A stretch of DNA of 64,000 bases, from contig OY970271.1 of NCBI GenBank assembly GCA_963715745.1, forward strand, positions 744,001-808,000. The letters are read 5' to 3'. Below are positions 55,559 to 64,000 of the stretch, piece by piece. Below the pieces are notes generated by a model, which had not been told where the DNA came from, made no database searches, and was given only the letters and a program-made list of their open reading frames with translations. Positions within the stretch are counted from its first letter, which is position 1. The number at the start of each line of letters is the position of its first letter. A program made the position numbers and the translations under genes. Source of the stretch: CAWGJF01 sp963715745. Its GTDB lineage: Bacteria > Bacteroidota > Ignavibacteria > Ignavibacteriales > Ignavibacteriaceae.

Positions 55559-56143
55559 ATGAACAGAAATCTCCGTGATTTGACGGATGAAGATCTGATA
55601 CTGGAATTTCAGAAAAACGACAATGAACAGGCTTTTGAAATTCTGGTTCAGCGGTACAAAAATCCTTTAACAAACTTCGTCTTCAGATTCCTGGGAGATT
55701 ATGAGTTATGTGCTGATGTTGTGCAGGAAACGATGATAAAAGTTTTTCGATATAAAGATACTTACAGTTCTGTTGCAAAATTTTCTACATGGATTTATAC
55801 TATTGCCGGAAATCTTGCACGAACCGAGTACAGAAGACAAAGAAGGCGCAGCTTCTTTTCTATCAGCGATTACGGAGATGAAAGTAAACAGTACGATATC
55901 CCGGATGAAAGTTATTGTCCGGATAAAATAACTGACAGTGGAATTAAAGAAGAACAAATACAGAAAGCATTATTAAAAGTGAAACCGGTTTACCGCGAAG
56001 CAGTTGTACTTAGAGATATCCAGGGATTATCTTATGAAGAGATTGCAGAAATTCTTGGAGTGAACGAAGGTACTGTTAAATCAAGAATAAACAGGGGCAG
56101 AGCAGTTTTGCAGGAATTACTGAAAGATATTTATAATGAATAG
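55559..56143 (+). CDS. RNA polymerase sigma-70 factor, ECF type
   Basis: A 194-residue ECF sigma factor with region 2 (about 20-75, with DVVQETMIKVFRY) and region 4 (about 135-185, with LSYEEIAEILGVNEGTVKSR), which binds -10 and -35 promoter elements. The linker contains a QRRRSFFS basic patch. It is followed 8 bp later by a gene for a single-span membrane protein, presumably its regulator. Confidence 0.93.
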   Translation: MNRNLRDLTDEDLILEFQKNDNEQAFEILVQRYKNPLTNFVFRFLGDYELCADVVQETMIKVFRYKDTYSSVAKFSTWIYTIAGNLARTEYRRQRRRSFFSISDYGDESKQYDIPDESYCPDKITDSGIKEEQIQKALLKVKPVYREAVVLRDIQGLSYEEIAEILGVNEGTVKSRINRGRAVLQELLKDIYNE

Positions 56144-56151
56144 ATGATGCT

Positions 56152-56901
56152 ATGAAAAATGAAAATGATGAAAACAAATACAAAAAAATAACAACAACAT
56201 TAGGCGAACTTCAGAAAGTTTCCGCTCCACCAAACTTTGAGGCAAACCTGATGAGGAAAATCAAGTCCGGAGAAATTGAAAAGAAGGAAAGAGGCTTAGG
56301 TAAATTATTTTTACCAAACCGGCTTATTCCTTCTCTTGGTTTAATTGCTGTAGCCATATTAATCTTTTTTGTTGTAGATGTTAATTCAGAGAAAATGGAA
56401 AACCCATTACTTATGGATCCAAGAGTTCGCGAGGATATTGTTGCTGTTTCAGATGATTCGGGAATGAATGAAATCCAGGAAGAAATAGAAAAGCAGAATG
56501 CAGCCGATGAGAAAAAAGCGGTTGAAGAACCCATGGTAAAAAAGAAAGATGAAAGACGTGATCAGAGTTTACAGAAAGAGACTTCCGGCAGAGTGATGGA
56601 AATGCAGGACGCAGATAAAATGACCGGCGGAGAAAGAATGGAAGGATTATCAAAAACTCAGAACCGGCCAATGGAATTTGCAACTGTGGATTCTGTTAGT
56701 TCCAAAGTATCCAAAGACTCGGTAATTCTGCCGACAAAACCAATGAGTAACTTAACGGCATTATCCAGCGGAAAAATTGATTCAACTAAGCAGGAATTCA
56801 ATTTCAGGCAAATTCAATTAAATGAAGCAGAACAGAACGTTGTAAATCAGCTTAAAATTAAAGCACAATCGCAGGAAACTAAGCGGACAAAGGAAAAGTA
56901 A
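56152..56901 (+). CDS. Single-span membrane protein, probable anti-sigma partner
   Basis: A 249-residue protein with an N-terminal cytoplasmic segment (about 1-60), one membrane span (about 62-80, IPSLGLIAVAILIFFVV), and a periplasmic part rich in Lys, Glu, Met and Gln. The position after an ECF sigma gene and the layout fit an anti-sigma factor, but the zinc-binding HxxxCxxC motif of the common anti-sigma family is absent. This is inference from context. Confidence 0.65.
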   Translation: MKNENDENKYKKITTTLGELQKVSAPPNFEANLMRKIKSGEIEKKERGLGKLFLPNRLIPSLGLIAVAILIFFVVDVNSEKMENPLLMDPRVREDIVAVSDDSGMNEIQEEIEKQNAADEKKAVEEPMVKKKDERRDQSLQKETSGRVMEMQDADKMTGGERMEGLSKTQNRPMEFATVDSVSSKVSKDSVILPTKPMSNLTALSSGKIDSTKQEFNFRQIQLNEAEQNVVNQLKIKAQSQETKRTKEK

Positions 56902-56999
56902 TAAAATGCGATTTTGGCTGGTTTTGTTAATTTTCGTTTGAATATCATATTAATATTTTTATATTTACGGCTCAATTTTAAGAGAAATTTAGGCTAATT

Positions 57000-57254
57000 A
57001 TGAAAAAAGGAATTCACCCGGATTACAGACCGGTAGTTTTTCAGGATTCATCCTGTGACTTTGCAATATTATCAAGATCAACAATTAAAACTTCTGATAC
57101 AATTAAGTGGACGGATGGCAATACTTATCCGTTAGTTAAATTAGAAATCAGCAGCGGTTCACATCCCTTTTTTACAGGAAAGCAGAAACTGCTTGATACA
57201 GCAGGAAGAGTTGAGAAATTTCAAAAGAAATACGCAAAGAAAAAAACTTCTTAA
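57000..57254 (+). CDS. rpmE2: 50S ribosomal protein L31, type B
   Basis: An 84-residue protein: MKKGIHPDYRPVVFQDSSCD, then TYPLVKLEISSGSHPFFTGK and the RVEKFQKKY end. It lacks the CxxC zinc pair of type A L31, so it is the zinc-independent form. It is part of the large ribosomal subunit. Confidence 0.96.
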   Translation: MKKGIHPDYRPVVFQDSSCDFAILSRSTIKTSDTIKWTDGNTYPLVKLEISSGSHPFFTGKQKLLDTAGRVEKFQKKYAKKKTS

Positions 57255-57280
57255 AAAGTTTTCTGATTTTTACAGAACAA

Positions 57281-57308
57281 AAAGCCAGGTTTTATCTGGC
57301 TTTTTTTG
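57281..57308 (+). terminator. Intrinsic terminator of rpmE2
   Basis: AGCCAG-GTTTTAT-CTGGCT hairpin followed by TTTTTTG. Confidence 0.85.
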
Positions 57309-57319
57309 TTTAATCACTA

Positions 57320-57345
57320 GTCATCCCGAACTTGATTCGGGATCT
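57320..57345. repeat. Short palindromic repeat
   Basis: TCATCCCGAAC-TTGA-TTCGGGATC, a compact palindrome of the dispersed type, in the 357-bp gap between rpmE2 and the GlmU-like gene. Confidence 0.55.
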
Positions 57346-57404
57346 GATTAATTAAATAATTTTTAGATAAAATAATTCTGATGATAGTTTTGTAGAAATT
57401 AGAA

Positions 57405-57485
57405 ATGTCATTTCGATCGAGTCTTCGAGTGAGAAATCTCTCAAATTATAGAAGAACAGATTTTTCCCTTTGGTCGAAATGGCAC
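57405..57485. repeat. Inverted pair of the short palindromic repeat
   Basis: TGTCATTTCGATCGAG...GAGAAATCTC faces GATTTTTCCCTTTGG-TCGAAATGGCA. It is the clearest full-length intergenic copy. The rest of the gap to 57612 shows nothing further. Confidence 0.65.
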
Positions 57486-57612
57486 CAAACGAAGTTATAC
57501 ATTATCATCTTGAAGATAGATAAGGATTCAGAATGACCCGTTTAATTATTCACAGGATTCTGAGCTTAAAAAACATTAAATTAACAAAATATATTTCTTT
57601 GGATAACGTTTA

Positions 57613-58875
57613 GTGCAGATCTGTATTTTTGAAGATTCCGGCTTTGTAAATTTTGAACCGCTTTCACTCTCGAGACCGGTTTATGAATTGTTCTGCGGAA
57701 TAAACACACTTAAAGAGAAAATAATTTCTGAATTTCCGGGCGCTGATTTAGGATTGATGTGCAGAGATTATCTGACTGAAACTGTTAAATCTGCAAACCC
57801 GAAAATTCTTGTTAATAATTTAAAAGGAAGTGATTGCTTACTAATTAACGGAAGATTACTTGAGCCGGAAAAACTTTCGAAACAGATTCCTAAAAAGTTA
57901 AAAGAATCAATATTATTTGTGGATGGTGAAAATTTCGCAGCAGCATTTTTAACCGGCGAACAATTTGATCAGCTAAAAAACAATCCACAATTGATTTTTG
58001 ATAAAAATTTCTTTGAAGGTATTTCAAAAGAAATAACAGACGCAAAACTGATTAATTACATCTGGGAATTCATTGGTATAAATGGTGAGTTTATAAATAA
58101 TGATGTAAAAAAAATAGTTAGTTCGGCAAACAAAACAATATCAGAACCAATGGCAGATAAATTTCCCGGTGTTCATTTTATTGATAAGAAAAATATTTTT
58201 ATCGGGAACAACGTAATAATTAAGCCTGGAGTTGTTATTGATGCAACTGAAGGTAGTGTGTTTATTGATGACGAAGCTGAAATATTTCCGAACGTTGTGA
58301 TTGAAGGTCCGTGTTATATCGGAAAATCGTCTAAGATTAAAAGCTGTGCAACGATTTACAAGAATGTTTCAATAGGTGATGTTTGCAAAATCGGAGGAGA
58401 AATTGAGGATTCGATGATTATGTCTTTTTCAAACAAGCAACATTCGGGGTTTTTAGGGCATTCATATCTCGGAAGCTGGATAAACATAGGTGCAGACACA
58501 AACAACAGCGATTTGAAAAACAATTATTCTACCGTGAAAATCACTTTAAAAGATAAGCTTATAGATACTTCATTACAGTTCCTCGGTTTAATTATGGGAG
58601 ATCATGCAAAAACCGGCATCAATACAATGTTTAACACGGGAACAGTTGTTGGTTTTTCAAGCAACATTTTTGGATCTGGATTCCCGCCTAAAAATATTCC
58701 ATCATTTTGCTGGGGTGGAGCTGATTCTTTAACAATGTACAAACTTGATAAAGCTGTTGAAACTGCAAAATCGGTTTTCAAAAGAAGAGATAAAAATTTC
58801 AATTCTAATGATGAAAAATTGTTTGAGTATATTTTTAATATAACGGGAACAGAAAGAGAACGAAGAGGACTATAG
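57613..58875 (+). CDS. GlmU-like sugar nucleotidyltransferase / acyltransferase
   Basis: A 420-residue protein. The N-terminal part (about 1-170) resembles a degenerate nucleotidyltransferase domain (LSLSRPVYELFCGINTLKEK). The C-terminal part is a left-handed beta helix of hexapeptide repeats (IGNNVIIKPGVVID, GPCYIGKSSKIKS). Members of this Bacteroidota GlmU-like family are annotated as UDP-GlcNAc-forming, but the usual GlmU N-terminal glycine motif is not seen. It starts at GTG. Confidence 0.82.
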   Translation: MQICIFEDSGFVNFEPLSLSRPVYELFCGINTLKEKIISEFPGADLGLMCRDYLTETVKSANPKILVNNLKGSDCLLINGRLLEPEKLSKQIPKKLKESILFVDGENFAAAFLTGEQFDQLKNNPQLIFDKNFFEGISKEITDAKLINYIWEFIGINGEFINNDVKKIVSSANKTISEPMADKFPGVHFIDKKNIFIGNNVIIKPGVVIDATEGSVFIDDEAEIFPNVVIEGPCYIGKSSKIKSCATIYKNVSIGDVCKIGGEIEDSMIMSFSNKQHSGFLGHSYLGSWINIGADTNNSDLKNNYSTVKITLKDKLIDTSLQFLGLIMGDHAKTGINTMFNTGTVVGFSSNIFGSGFPPKNIPSFCWGGADSLTMYKLDKAVETAKSVFKRRDKNFNSNDEKLFEYIFNITGTERERRGL

Positions 58876-60269
58876 TGGAAGAAGAAAAAGATGTAAAGCA
58901 GGAAAATTTTCAACTTGATTACCATACTATACAGGCTTTGTATGAAGGAGTAAGGGGACTGGCAGTAAAAATTTTAAACCGTGTTGAAAGAACAGATGCA
59001 TACCTCGACAGACTTCTTGATAACGAAATGCGCAATTCTGAGTTACAAGGTCAGGATAAAGCGTTACTTTATGAAATTGTTCATGGAGTTGTAAGATGGA
59101 TGGGAAGGCTGGACTGGATATTAAACGGTTTTTATAAAGGAACTTTTTCAAAAGCAATTCCAAATTTAAAAAATGGTTTGCGTGTTGCACTTTACCAGAT
59201 TTTGTTTCTTGATCGCGTGCCGGACTATGCAGCTGTTAATGAAGCCGTGGATTTTGTAAAAAAACTTCAGGGACAAAAACCTGCGGACCTTACTAATGCA
59301 GTTTTGAGAAATATTATCAGGAGCAAAAATGCAATTCGTTATCCGTCTCCTGAAGAAGATTTACTTGGATACCTGAGTGCTTATTATTCTCATCCATCAT
59401 GGCTTGTAAAAAGATATATCGAACGATTTGGTAAAGAAGAGACTGAAAAGCTTTTATTTGCAAATAATGAAAAGCCATATCTTACATTAAGAATTAATTC
59501 GCAGCGTGCCAGGCCGGAAGAATTTAAAGAACTGCTTGATTCAGTCCATCTGAAATATTCTTCGGGAAGATACCTGCCTGAATTTTTTAAATTGCAAAAT
59601 CTGACGAACATAACTGCGTGGGAGTATTTTACCAAAGGTTATTTCAATATCCAGGATGAAAGTGCAGGACTTGCCTGTAGATTAATGGCAGTTCGTGAAG
59701 ATATGCGTGTTTTGGATTTGTGTGCGGCTCCCGGAGGAAAGACAGCTTATATTGCAGCGTTAATGCATTCAACCGGAGAAATTGTTGCGCTTGACAGATT
59801 TGAAAGCAGGTTAAAATTATTGATGAGCAATATGAAACGGCTTGGAATTACAAACGTAAAAACTATAGAAACCGATGCGATGGATTTTAACGATGAGCCA
59901 TTTGATAGAGTTCTTGCAGATGTTCCTTGTACAGGAACAGGAACACTTTCCAAAAAGCCTGATATAAAATGGAAAAAAGATCTTTTTGATTTACGTGATA
60001 TTTTAAAAACACAGAAGAAACTATTAGCAAAAGCTGCTCAGCTTGTTAAACTGGGTGGAATTGTTGTTTATAGTACCTGCTCTATTGAACCGGAAGAAAA
60101 TTTTCACATTGTTAAAGAATTTCTCGATGCGAATCCAAACTTTAAACTTGAAAGTGCACAAGATAAATTCCCGACTGAGATTCTTGACGAGAATGGGTGC
60201 GTTCAGACTTTCCCCCATCGTCATAAAATGGATGGTGCCTTTGCAGCAAAATTAGTGAGAGTCAGTTAA
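58875..60269 (+). CDS. rsmB: 16S rRNA (cytosine-967-C5)-methyltransferase RsmB
   Basis: A 464-residue enzyme with an N-terminal NusB-like RNA-binding domain (about 25-165) and a SAM-dependent C5-methyltransferase domain with LCAAPGGKTAYI, ADVPCTGTG (Cys352) and YSTCSIEPEEN (Cys402, the nucleophile). It methylates 16S rRNA. GTG start overlaps the previous stop (TAGTG). Confidence 0.93.
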   Translation: MEEEKDVKQENFQLDYHTIQALYEGVRGLAVKILNRVERTDAYLDRLLDNEMRNSELQGQDKALLYEIVHGVVRWMGRLDWILNGFYKGTFSKAIPNLKNGLRVALYQILFLDRVPDYAAVNEAVDFVKKLQGQKPADLTNAVLRNIIRSKNAIRYPSPEEDLLGYLSAYYSHPSWLVKRYIERFGKEETEKLLFANNEKPYLTLRINSQRARPEEFKELLDSVHLKYSSGRYLPEFFKLQNLTNITAWEYFTKGYFNIQDESAGLACRLMAVREDMRVLDLCAAPGGKTAYIAALMHSTGEIVALDRFESRLKLLMSNMKRLGITNVKTIETDAMDFNDEPFDRVLADVPCTGTGTLSKKPDIKWKKDLFDLRDILKTQKKLLAKAAQLVKLGGIVVYSTCSIEPEENFHIVKEFLDANPNFKLESAQDKFPTEILDENGCVQTFPHRHKMDGAFAAKLVRVS

Positions 60270-60296
60270 CAAAAAATAATTAAATAATAATCTTAA

Positions 60297-61163
60297 ATGC
60301 TTGACAAATTTGCAGAAGAATTAAAAAGTGCCCGTGAAAAAAGCGGTGTTTCATTACAGCAAATGGCTGCCAAAACACGTATTGATATTAAGTTTCTGGA
60401 AGCTATCGACCAGGGTAATTTCAGCTTTTTGCCGGAACTTTATGTGAAAGCTTTCTTAAAAGAGTATGCAAGGACAATTGGAATTAATGAAGAAGAGACT
60501 GCAAAAAAATACGAGGCAGCAAAACTTGGTGTTTCTCCTGATGATGCAGAAGAACAGAAGATTGATTCAAATGCTGAGACTTCAAAACCTGCTGAACCCA
60601 AACTTTCGGAATCAAAACAAACAGTTAAAACTTATGTAGATCCAAATACTACCCAGCAGAAACACGGAGCAGATCAGGATCAGAAAACAACTATGATAAT
60701 GATTATTTCAGTTTTGGCTGTAGTTGCATTAACAATAATTTTGTACCTGACTGTTTTTCAAAAAAGCCCGGATATAATAGTGGAAGAAAAACCGTATAAT
60801 GAAGTAATTCAGGATTCGCAGCCCAGGTTTACAGAAGAGGAAAACAATAAAGAGGTACCACCGGTAATTACTGATAGTCTTTTGCTGAAATTTACAAATG
60901 TTGACTCAACAGATACCTCGTGGATTTATATTGTTTTGGATAAAAGGACCTCAGATGAGTTTATGCTTTATCCACGCAGAACAAAAACAATGAAAGCCGC
61001 ATCAGAATTTGAATTTACTCTTGGCAACTCAGGTGTTGTCAGAATTCAGCTTGATGATAAAGATCTTCAATTTGAAGGCAAAAGAAAATCTGTGAGATAT
61101 TATAAAGTGGATACATCGGGGATTCAAAGACTTAGTTCTCCACCATTCTTAAATCAAAATTAG
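60297..61163 (+). CDS. RodZ-like helix-turn-helix membrane protein
   Basis: A 288-residue protein with an N-terminal HTH domain (about 5-70, LKSAREKSGVSLQQMAAKT), a Gln/Lys-rich linker, one membrane span (about 135-158) and a periplasmic DUF4115-type beta domain. In other bacteria RodZ links MreB to the cell wall for rod shape. The next gene starts at the base after its stop. Confidence 0.85.
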   Translation: MLDKFAEELKSAREKSGVSLQQMAAKTRIDIKFLEAIDQGNFSFLPELYVKAFLKEYARTIGINEEETAKKYEAAKLGVSPDDAEEQKIDSNAETSKPAEPKLSESKQTVKTYVDPNTTQQKHGADQDQKTTMIMIISVLAVVALTIILYLTVFQKSPDIIVEEKPYNEVIQDSQPRFTEEENNKEVPPVITDSLLLKFTNVDSTDTSWIYIVLDKRTSDEFMLYPRRTKTMKAASEFEFTLGNSGVVRIQLDDKDLQFEGKRKSVRYYKVDTSGIQRLSSPPFLNQN

Positions 61164-63197
61164 ATGGCATCGTCTGTAGAAAAACAAGTTGAAAACCTTC
61201 GTGAGCAAATACGCGAACATGATTATAAATATTACATTCTCACTGAACCATCAATAAGCGACAAAGAATATGATGAGCTAGTTAAAAAGCTCGAGAAGCT
61301 CGAAAAAGAAAATCCTCATTTAATCACACCTGATTCACCGACTCAAAGAGTAAGTACAGATCTTAACAAAGTTTTTAATCCTGTAACACATAAAATTCCG
61401 ATGTTAAGTCTTGCAAATACTTATAATGAAGGAGAGTTATTCGATTTTGACAGAAGAGTTAGAGACGTAATAAAGGAAAAAGTTGAATACATAGTTGAAT
61501 ACAAAATTGATGGTGCTTCAGTCAGTTTGAATTATGTTGATGGATTATTAAGAACTGCTGCAACAAGGGGTGACGGGACAACCGGCGAGGAAATAACAGC
61601 AAATGTTAAAACTATAAAGAGTGTTCCACTGAGAATAAAAAAAGATAAATCTATAAAATATAAATTGAATGATTTTGAAGTACGCGGTGAAATCTTTATG
61701 AACATTGAGGATTTTGTAAAATTAAATAAAGAACGTGAACAAAAGGGCGAAAAACTTTTTGCAAATCCCCGGAACTCAGCAGCAGGAACTTTAAAAATGC
61801 AGAATCCTTCAATAGTTGCGAAGAGGCCATTAAATATTTTTGTTTATTCTATAATCAGTCCGGAAGATAAAATTTCGTCACAGGAAGAAAATCTTTTGCT
61901 ACTTAAAAAATTAGGTTTCCGGGTAAACCAGTCATTTAAAAAATGCAAATCGATTGAAGATGTATTGAAAGTTTGCAGGGAATTTGAAGAAAAAAGAAAT
62001 TCACTTGAATACGAAATAGATGGTGCAGTAGTAAAAATCAATTCAATTCAACAGCAAAATAAGCTTGGAAGCATTGCTAAATCACCCAGGTGGGCAGTGG
62101 CATTTAAGTTTAAAGCAAAACAGGCAACAACAAAAGTGAATGGAATAACCTGGCAGGTAGGAAGAACAGGAGCCATTACTCCTGTTGCTGAACTTGAACC
62201 GGTTCTGCTTGCAGGATCAACAATCAGCAGAACAACATTGCACAACTATGATGAAATAATGCGAAAAGATATCCGGGTTGGGGATACAGTTGTGATTGAA
62301 AAAGGCGGAGATGTTATTCCTAAGGTTGTTTCAGTTGTTACTTCAGAAAGAAATAAAAATTCAAGACCTGCTGTGCCTCCTAAAAATTGTCCTGCCTGCG
62401 GAACAACTTTGTTTAAACCCGAGTCTGAAGTAGCATATTATTGCCAGAATACAAAATGCCCCGATCAGGTAAAAGGAAGATTGGAACATTTTGCTTCGCG
62501 GGGAGCAATGGATATTGAAGGTTTGGGTGAAGCTTTGATAGATTTGTTTGTTGAAAAAGGATTTTTAAAATCATATCCTGATATTTATAAGTTAAAAAAA
62601 ATAAAAAATGATCTTATAGGTATCGAAAGACTCGGCGAAAAAAGCATCAGCAAATTGCTGAACGCAATTGAAAAAAGTAAAGAAAAACCATTTGATAAAG
62701 TTTTATTCGCAATCGGAATTCGTTATGTTGGTGCCGGTGCAGCAAAAAAAGTTGCGTCACATTTCAAATCAATCGATGCATTGATAAAAGCGGATGATGA
62801 AGAAATTACTTCCATTCCTGAAATAGGTGAGAGCATTAGTACAAGTCTCAGGCAGTTTTTTTCAAATAAAAATAATCTTCGAATGATTAAAGATTTGAGG
62901 AAAGCCGGACTTAATTTTGAACTAAGAAAAGATATAACAAAATCTGCTTTACAAAAAGATTCTTTCTTTTATGGAAAGAATTTCGTATTAACCGGTACAC
63001 TTAGTGAGTTCACAAGGGAAGAAGCAGGCGAAAAGATTGAGCAGTTCGGAGGGAAAGTAACCTCATCAGTAAGCAAGAACACGGATTATGTTCTTGCCGG
63101 GGAAAAAGCAGGTTCAAAATTGGACAAAGCCGAAAAGCTGGGAGTTAAAATCCTGGGTGAAGAAGAATTTAAGAAACACCTCAAAGAGGTAGAATAA
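61164..63197 (+). CDS. ligA: NAD-dependent DNA ligase LigA
   Basis: A 677-residue ligase. Adenylation Lys114 is in EYKIDGAS, and TRGDGTTGE follows. An OB domain, a four-cysteine zinc finger (CPACG and CQNTKCPD), helix-hairpin-helix repeats and a C-terminal BRCT domain (about 590-675, GKNFVLTGTL) complete it. It seals nicks in replication and repair using NAD+. Confidence 0.98.
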   Translation: MASSVEKQVENLREQIREHDYKYYILTEPSISDKEYDELVKKLEKLEKENPHLITPDSPTQRVSTDLNKVFNPVTHKIPMLSLANTYNEGELFDFDRRVRDVIKEKVEYIVEYKIDGASVSLNYVDGLLRTAATRGDGTTGEEITANVKTIKSVPLRIKKDKSIKYKLNDFEVRGEIFMNIEDFVKLNKEREQKGEKLFANPRNSAAGTLKMQNPSIVAKRPLNIFVYSIISPEDKISSQEENLLLLKKLGFRVNQSFKKCKSIEDVLKVCREFEEKRNSLEYEIDGAVVKINSIQQQNKLGSIAKSPRWAVAFKFKAKQATTKVNGITWQVGRTGAITPVAELEPVLLAGSTISRTTLHNYDEIMRKDIRVGDTVVIEKGGDVIPKVVSVVTSERNKNSRPAVPPKNCPACGTTLFKPESEVAYYCQNTKCPDQVKGRLEHFASRGAMDIEGLGEALIDLFVEKGFLKSYPDIYKLKKIKNDLIGIERLGEKSISKLLNAIEKSKEKPFDKVLFAIGIRYVGAGAAKKVASHFKSIDALIKADDEEITSIPEIGESISTSLRQFFSNKNNLRMIKDLRKAGLNFELRKDITKSALQKDSFFYGKNFVLTGTLSEFTREEAGEKIEQFGGKVTSSVSKNTDYVLAGEKAGSKLDKAEKLGVKILGEEEFKKHLKEVE

Positions 63198-63199
63198 AA

Positions 63200-63730
63200 T
63201 TGATTAATGCATTAAAAGATCAGGCTGCAAAGCTCTTAATAAACAGAAAATTTAAAAAACCGGAATTTGTTGAAAGAGATTTCACTTCAATTTTTGATAA
63301 ATCATTTTCCTTTCTTGTTTTAATGCCGAAAGACGAGCGGGATTTTCATTACGCAATTAACATTCTAAATTTTCTGCGTGAAAATAAAAAGACTTTAACG
63401 ATTGTTACTTATGATTTTCGCGTAAGCCTTCTACCACCTGCATTCAAACCGAATGTAATTGAGCATGGAATTAATGATATAAATAAAATTAATCTTCCTG
63501 CTAAAAAATTAATTGAACGAATTGAAAAAATCAGGTATGATGTAGTAATTGATACTAACAGGGAAGAGGTGTTTTTCTACAGCTTTATCACCCGTCATGT
63601 AAATGCAAAAATTCATTTTGGTTTTATGAGAGAGAATTCTGATAAATATTTTAACCTGCAAATAGTAAATAATGAATCAAGTCCGGAAATATCATATCGG
63701 AATTTATTAAATTGCTTTAAAATGTTATAG
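63200..63730 (+). CDS. Hypothetical protein, glycosyltransferase-9-like N-terminal domain
   Basis: A 176-residue protein. The pattern FLVLMPKDERDFHYAINILN, then DVVIDTNRE and IHFGF, recalls the N-terminal Rossmann half of heptosyltransferase/GT9 proteins, but no second domain follows. It may be a small relative with a different role. TTG start at 63200, 3 bp after ligA. Confidence 0.55.
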   Translation: MINALKDQAAKLLINRKFKKPEFVERDFTSIFDKSFSFLVLMPKDERDFHYAINILNFLRENKKTLTIVTYDFRVSLLPPAFKPNVIEHGINDINKINLPAKKLIERIEKIRYDVVIDTNREEVFFYSFITRHVNAKIHFGFMRENSDKYFNLQIVNNESSPEISYRNLLNCFKML

Positions 63731-63738
63731 GAATTTTA

Positions 63739-64000
63739 ATGAACTACGAGATAAAAAAGATCAACGGAATAACGGTATTTAAGCTTAATGAAAAAAGACT
63801 TGATACCAACATATCCGGTTTGCTCAAAGGGGAGTTCACGCTCCTTTTAAAAGTTGAAGGAGCAAATAAATTTATTCTGGATTTAAGTGATGTTGAAAGC
63901 TGTGACAGTTCCGGTCTGAGCGCAATCCTTGTTGCGAACAGAATTCTGAATTCCACTGATGGACATATGCGTATAGCATCACCTTCTGAAAAAGTTTATT
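63739..64000 (+). CDS. STAS-domain anti-sigma-factor antagonist, partial
   Basis: The first 87 residues of a STAS protein, cut by the window end. DLSDVESCDSSGLSAIL holds the serine that anti-sigma kinases phosphorylate in SpoIIAA/RsbV-type partner switches. AGGAATTTTA precedes the ATG. The kinase and phosphatase partners are outside the window. Confidence 0.85.
   Translation, partial: MNYEIKKINGITVFKLNEKRLDTNISGLLKGEFTLLLKVEGANKFILDLSDVESCDSSGLSAILVANRILNSTDGHMRIASPSEKVY

Noticed and set aside
1..64000. tRNA, rRNA, CRISPR array, transposase or phage genes
   Set aside because: I looked by eye for their usual signatures and found none; a model-based scan would be needed to exclude small RNAs.

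Overview
The window looks like a piece of chromosome from an Ignavibacteria-type member of the Bacteroidota/Chlorobi group. The DNA is AT-rich. Nine secreted proteins (one carrying an internal stop) end in the type IX secretion (T9SS) C-terminal sorting domain, recognisable by NYPNPFNP-like motifs followed by a short beta-rich tail and a final KKM(I/L)LLK. Genes without T9SS tails are ordinary bacterial housekeeping genes. The genus cannot be fixed from sequence alone. I saw no rRNA, tRNA, CRISPR array, transposase or integrase.

Layout. (1) 1-900: an SDR-type NAD(P)-binding gene flanked by an 11-bp perfect inverted repeat, resembling an integron gene cassette. (2) 983-12182: envelope and secretion genes: a five-haem T9SS cytochrome on the minus strand, two lipoproteins, a tightly packed lipoprotein / transglutaminase-like / FecR-TPR operon, and two T9SS subtilisin-like proteases. 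(3) 12183-15264: an accessory stretch with a frameshifted micro-ORF followed by a terminator, a small hydrophobic ORF coupled to a T9SS gene, and a truncated secreted-protein gene fused tail-to-tail with an HNH/glycine-zipper gene and a lipoprotein. (4) 15458-34720: conserved core: lapA-like, then rimP-nusA-infB-rbfA-truB-ribF-rpsO-pnp (transcription, translation, RNA decay), rng, gcvT, comB, ftsK, a LolA-like carrier, a flippase-like membrane protein, an outer-membrane barrel, uppP (frameshifted near its end) and a lipoprotein cyclophilin. (5) 34854-44049: a TPR protein, a large hybrid sensor kinase, a T9SS YCF48-repeat protein, a sodium-coupled NSS transporter with its short MetS-like subunit hidden between palindromic repeats, and holA. 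(6) 44154-55373: a tandem duplication of a two-gene unit (LVIVD-repeat protein plus BNR/sialidase-like protein, all T9SS), with a truncated gene at the junction and an internal stop in one copy. (7) 55559-64000: ECF sigma factor and a probable membrane partner, rpmE2, a GlmU-like protein, rsmB, a RodZ-like protein, ligA, a hypothetical protein and the start of a STAS-domain gene.

A family of short palindromic repeats (core TCATTTCGA...GAGAAATCT) is scattered through intergenic regions. It also lies in frame inside the sorting domains of two T9SS proteins, always in the same linker; a third T9SS protein carries an unrelated palindrome in that linker. The most unusual points are these in-frame repeats, the mosaic duplication at 44-55 kb, a possible attenuator in front of rimP, a hairpin enclosing the ribosome binding site of the first subtilase, and the small genes around 12.5-13 kb.
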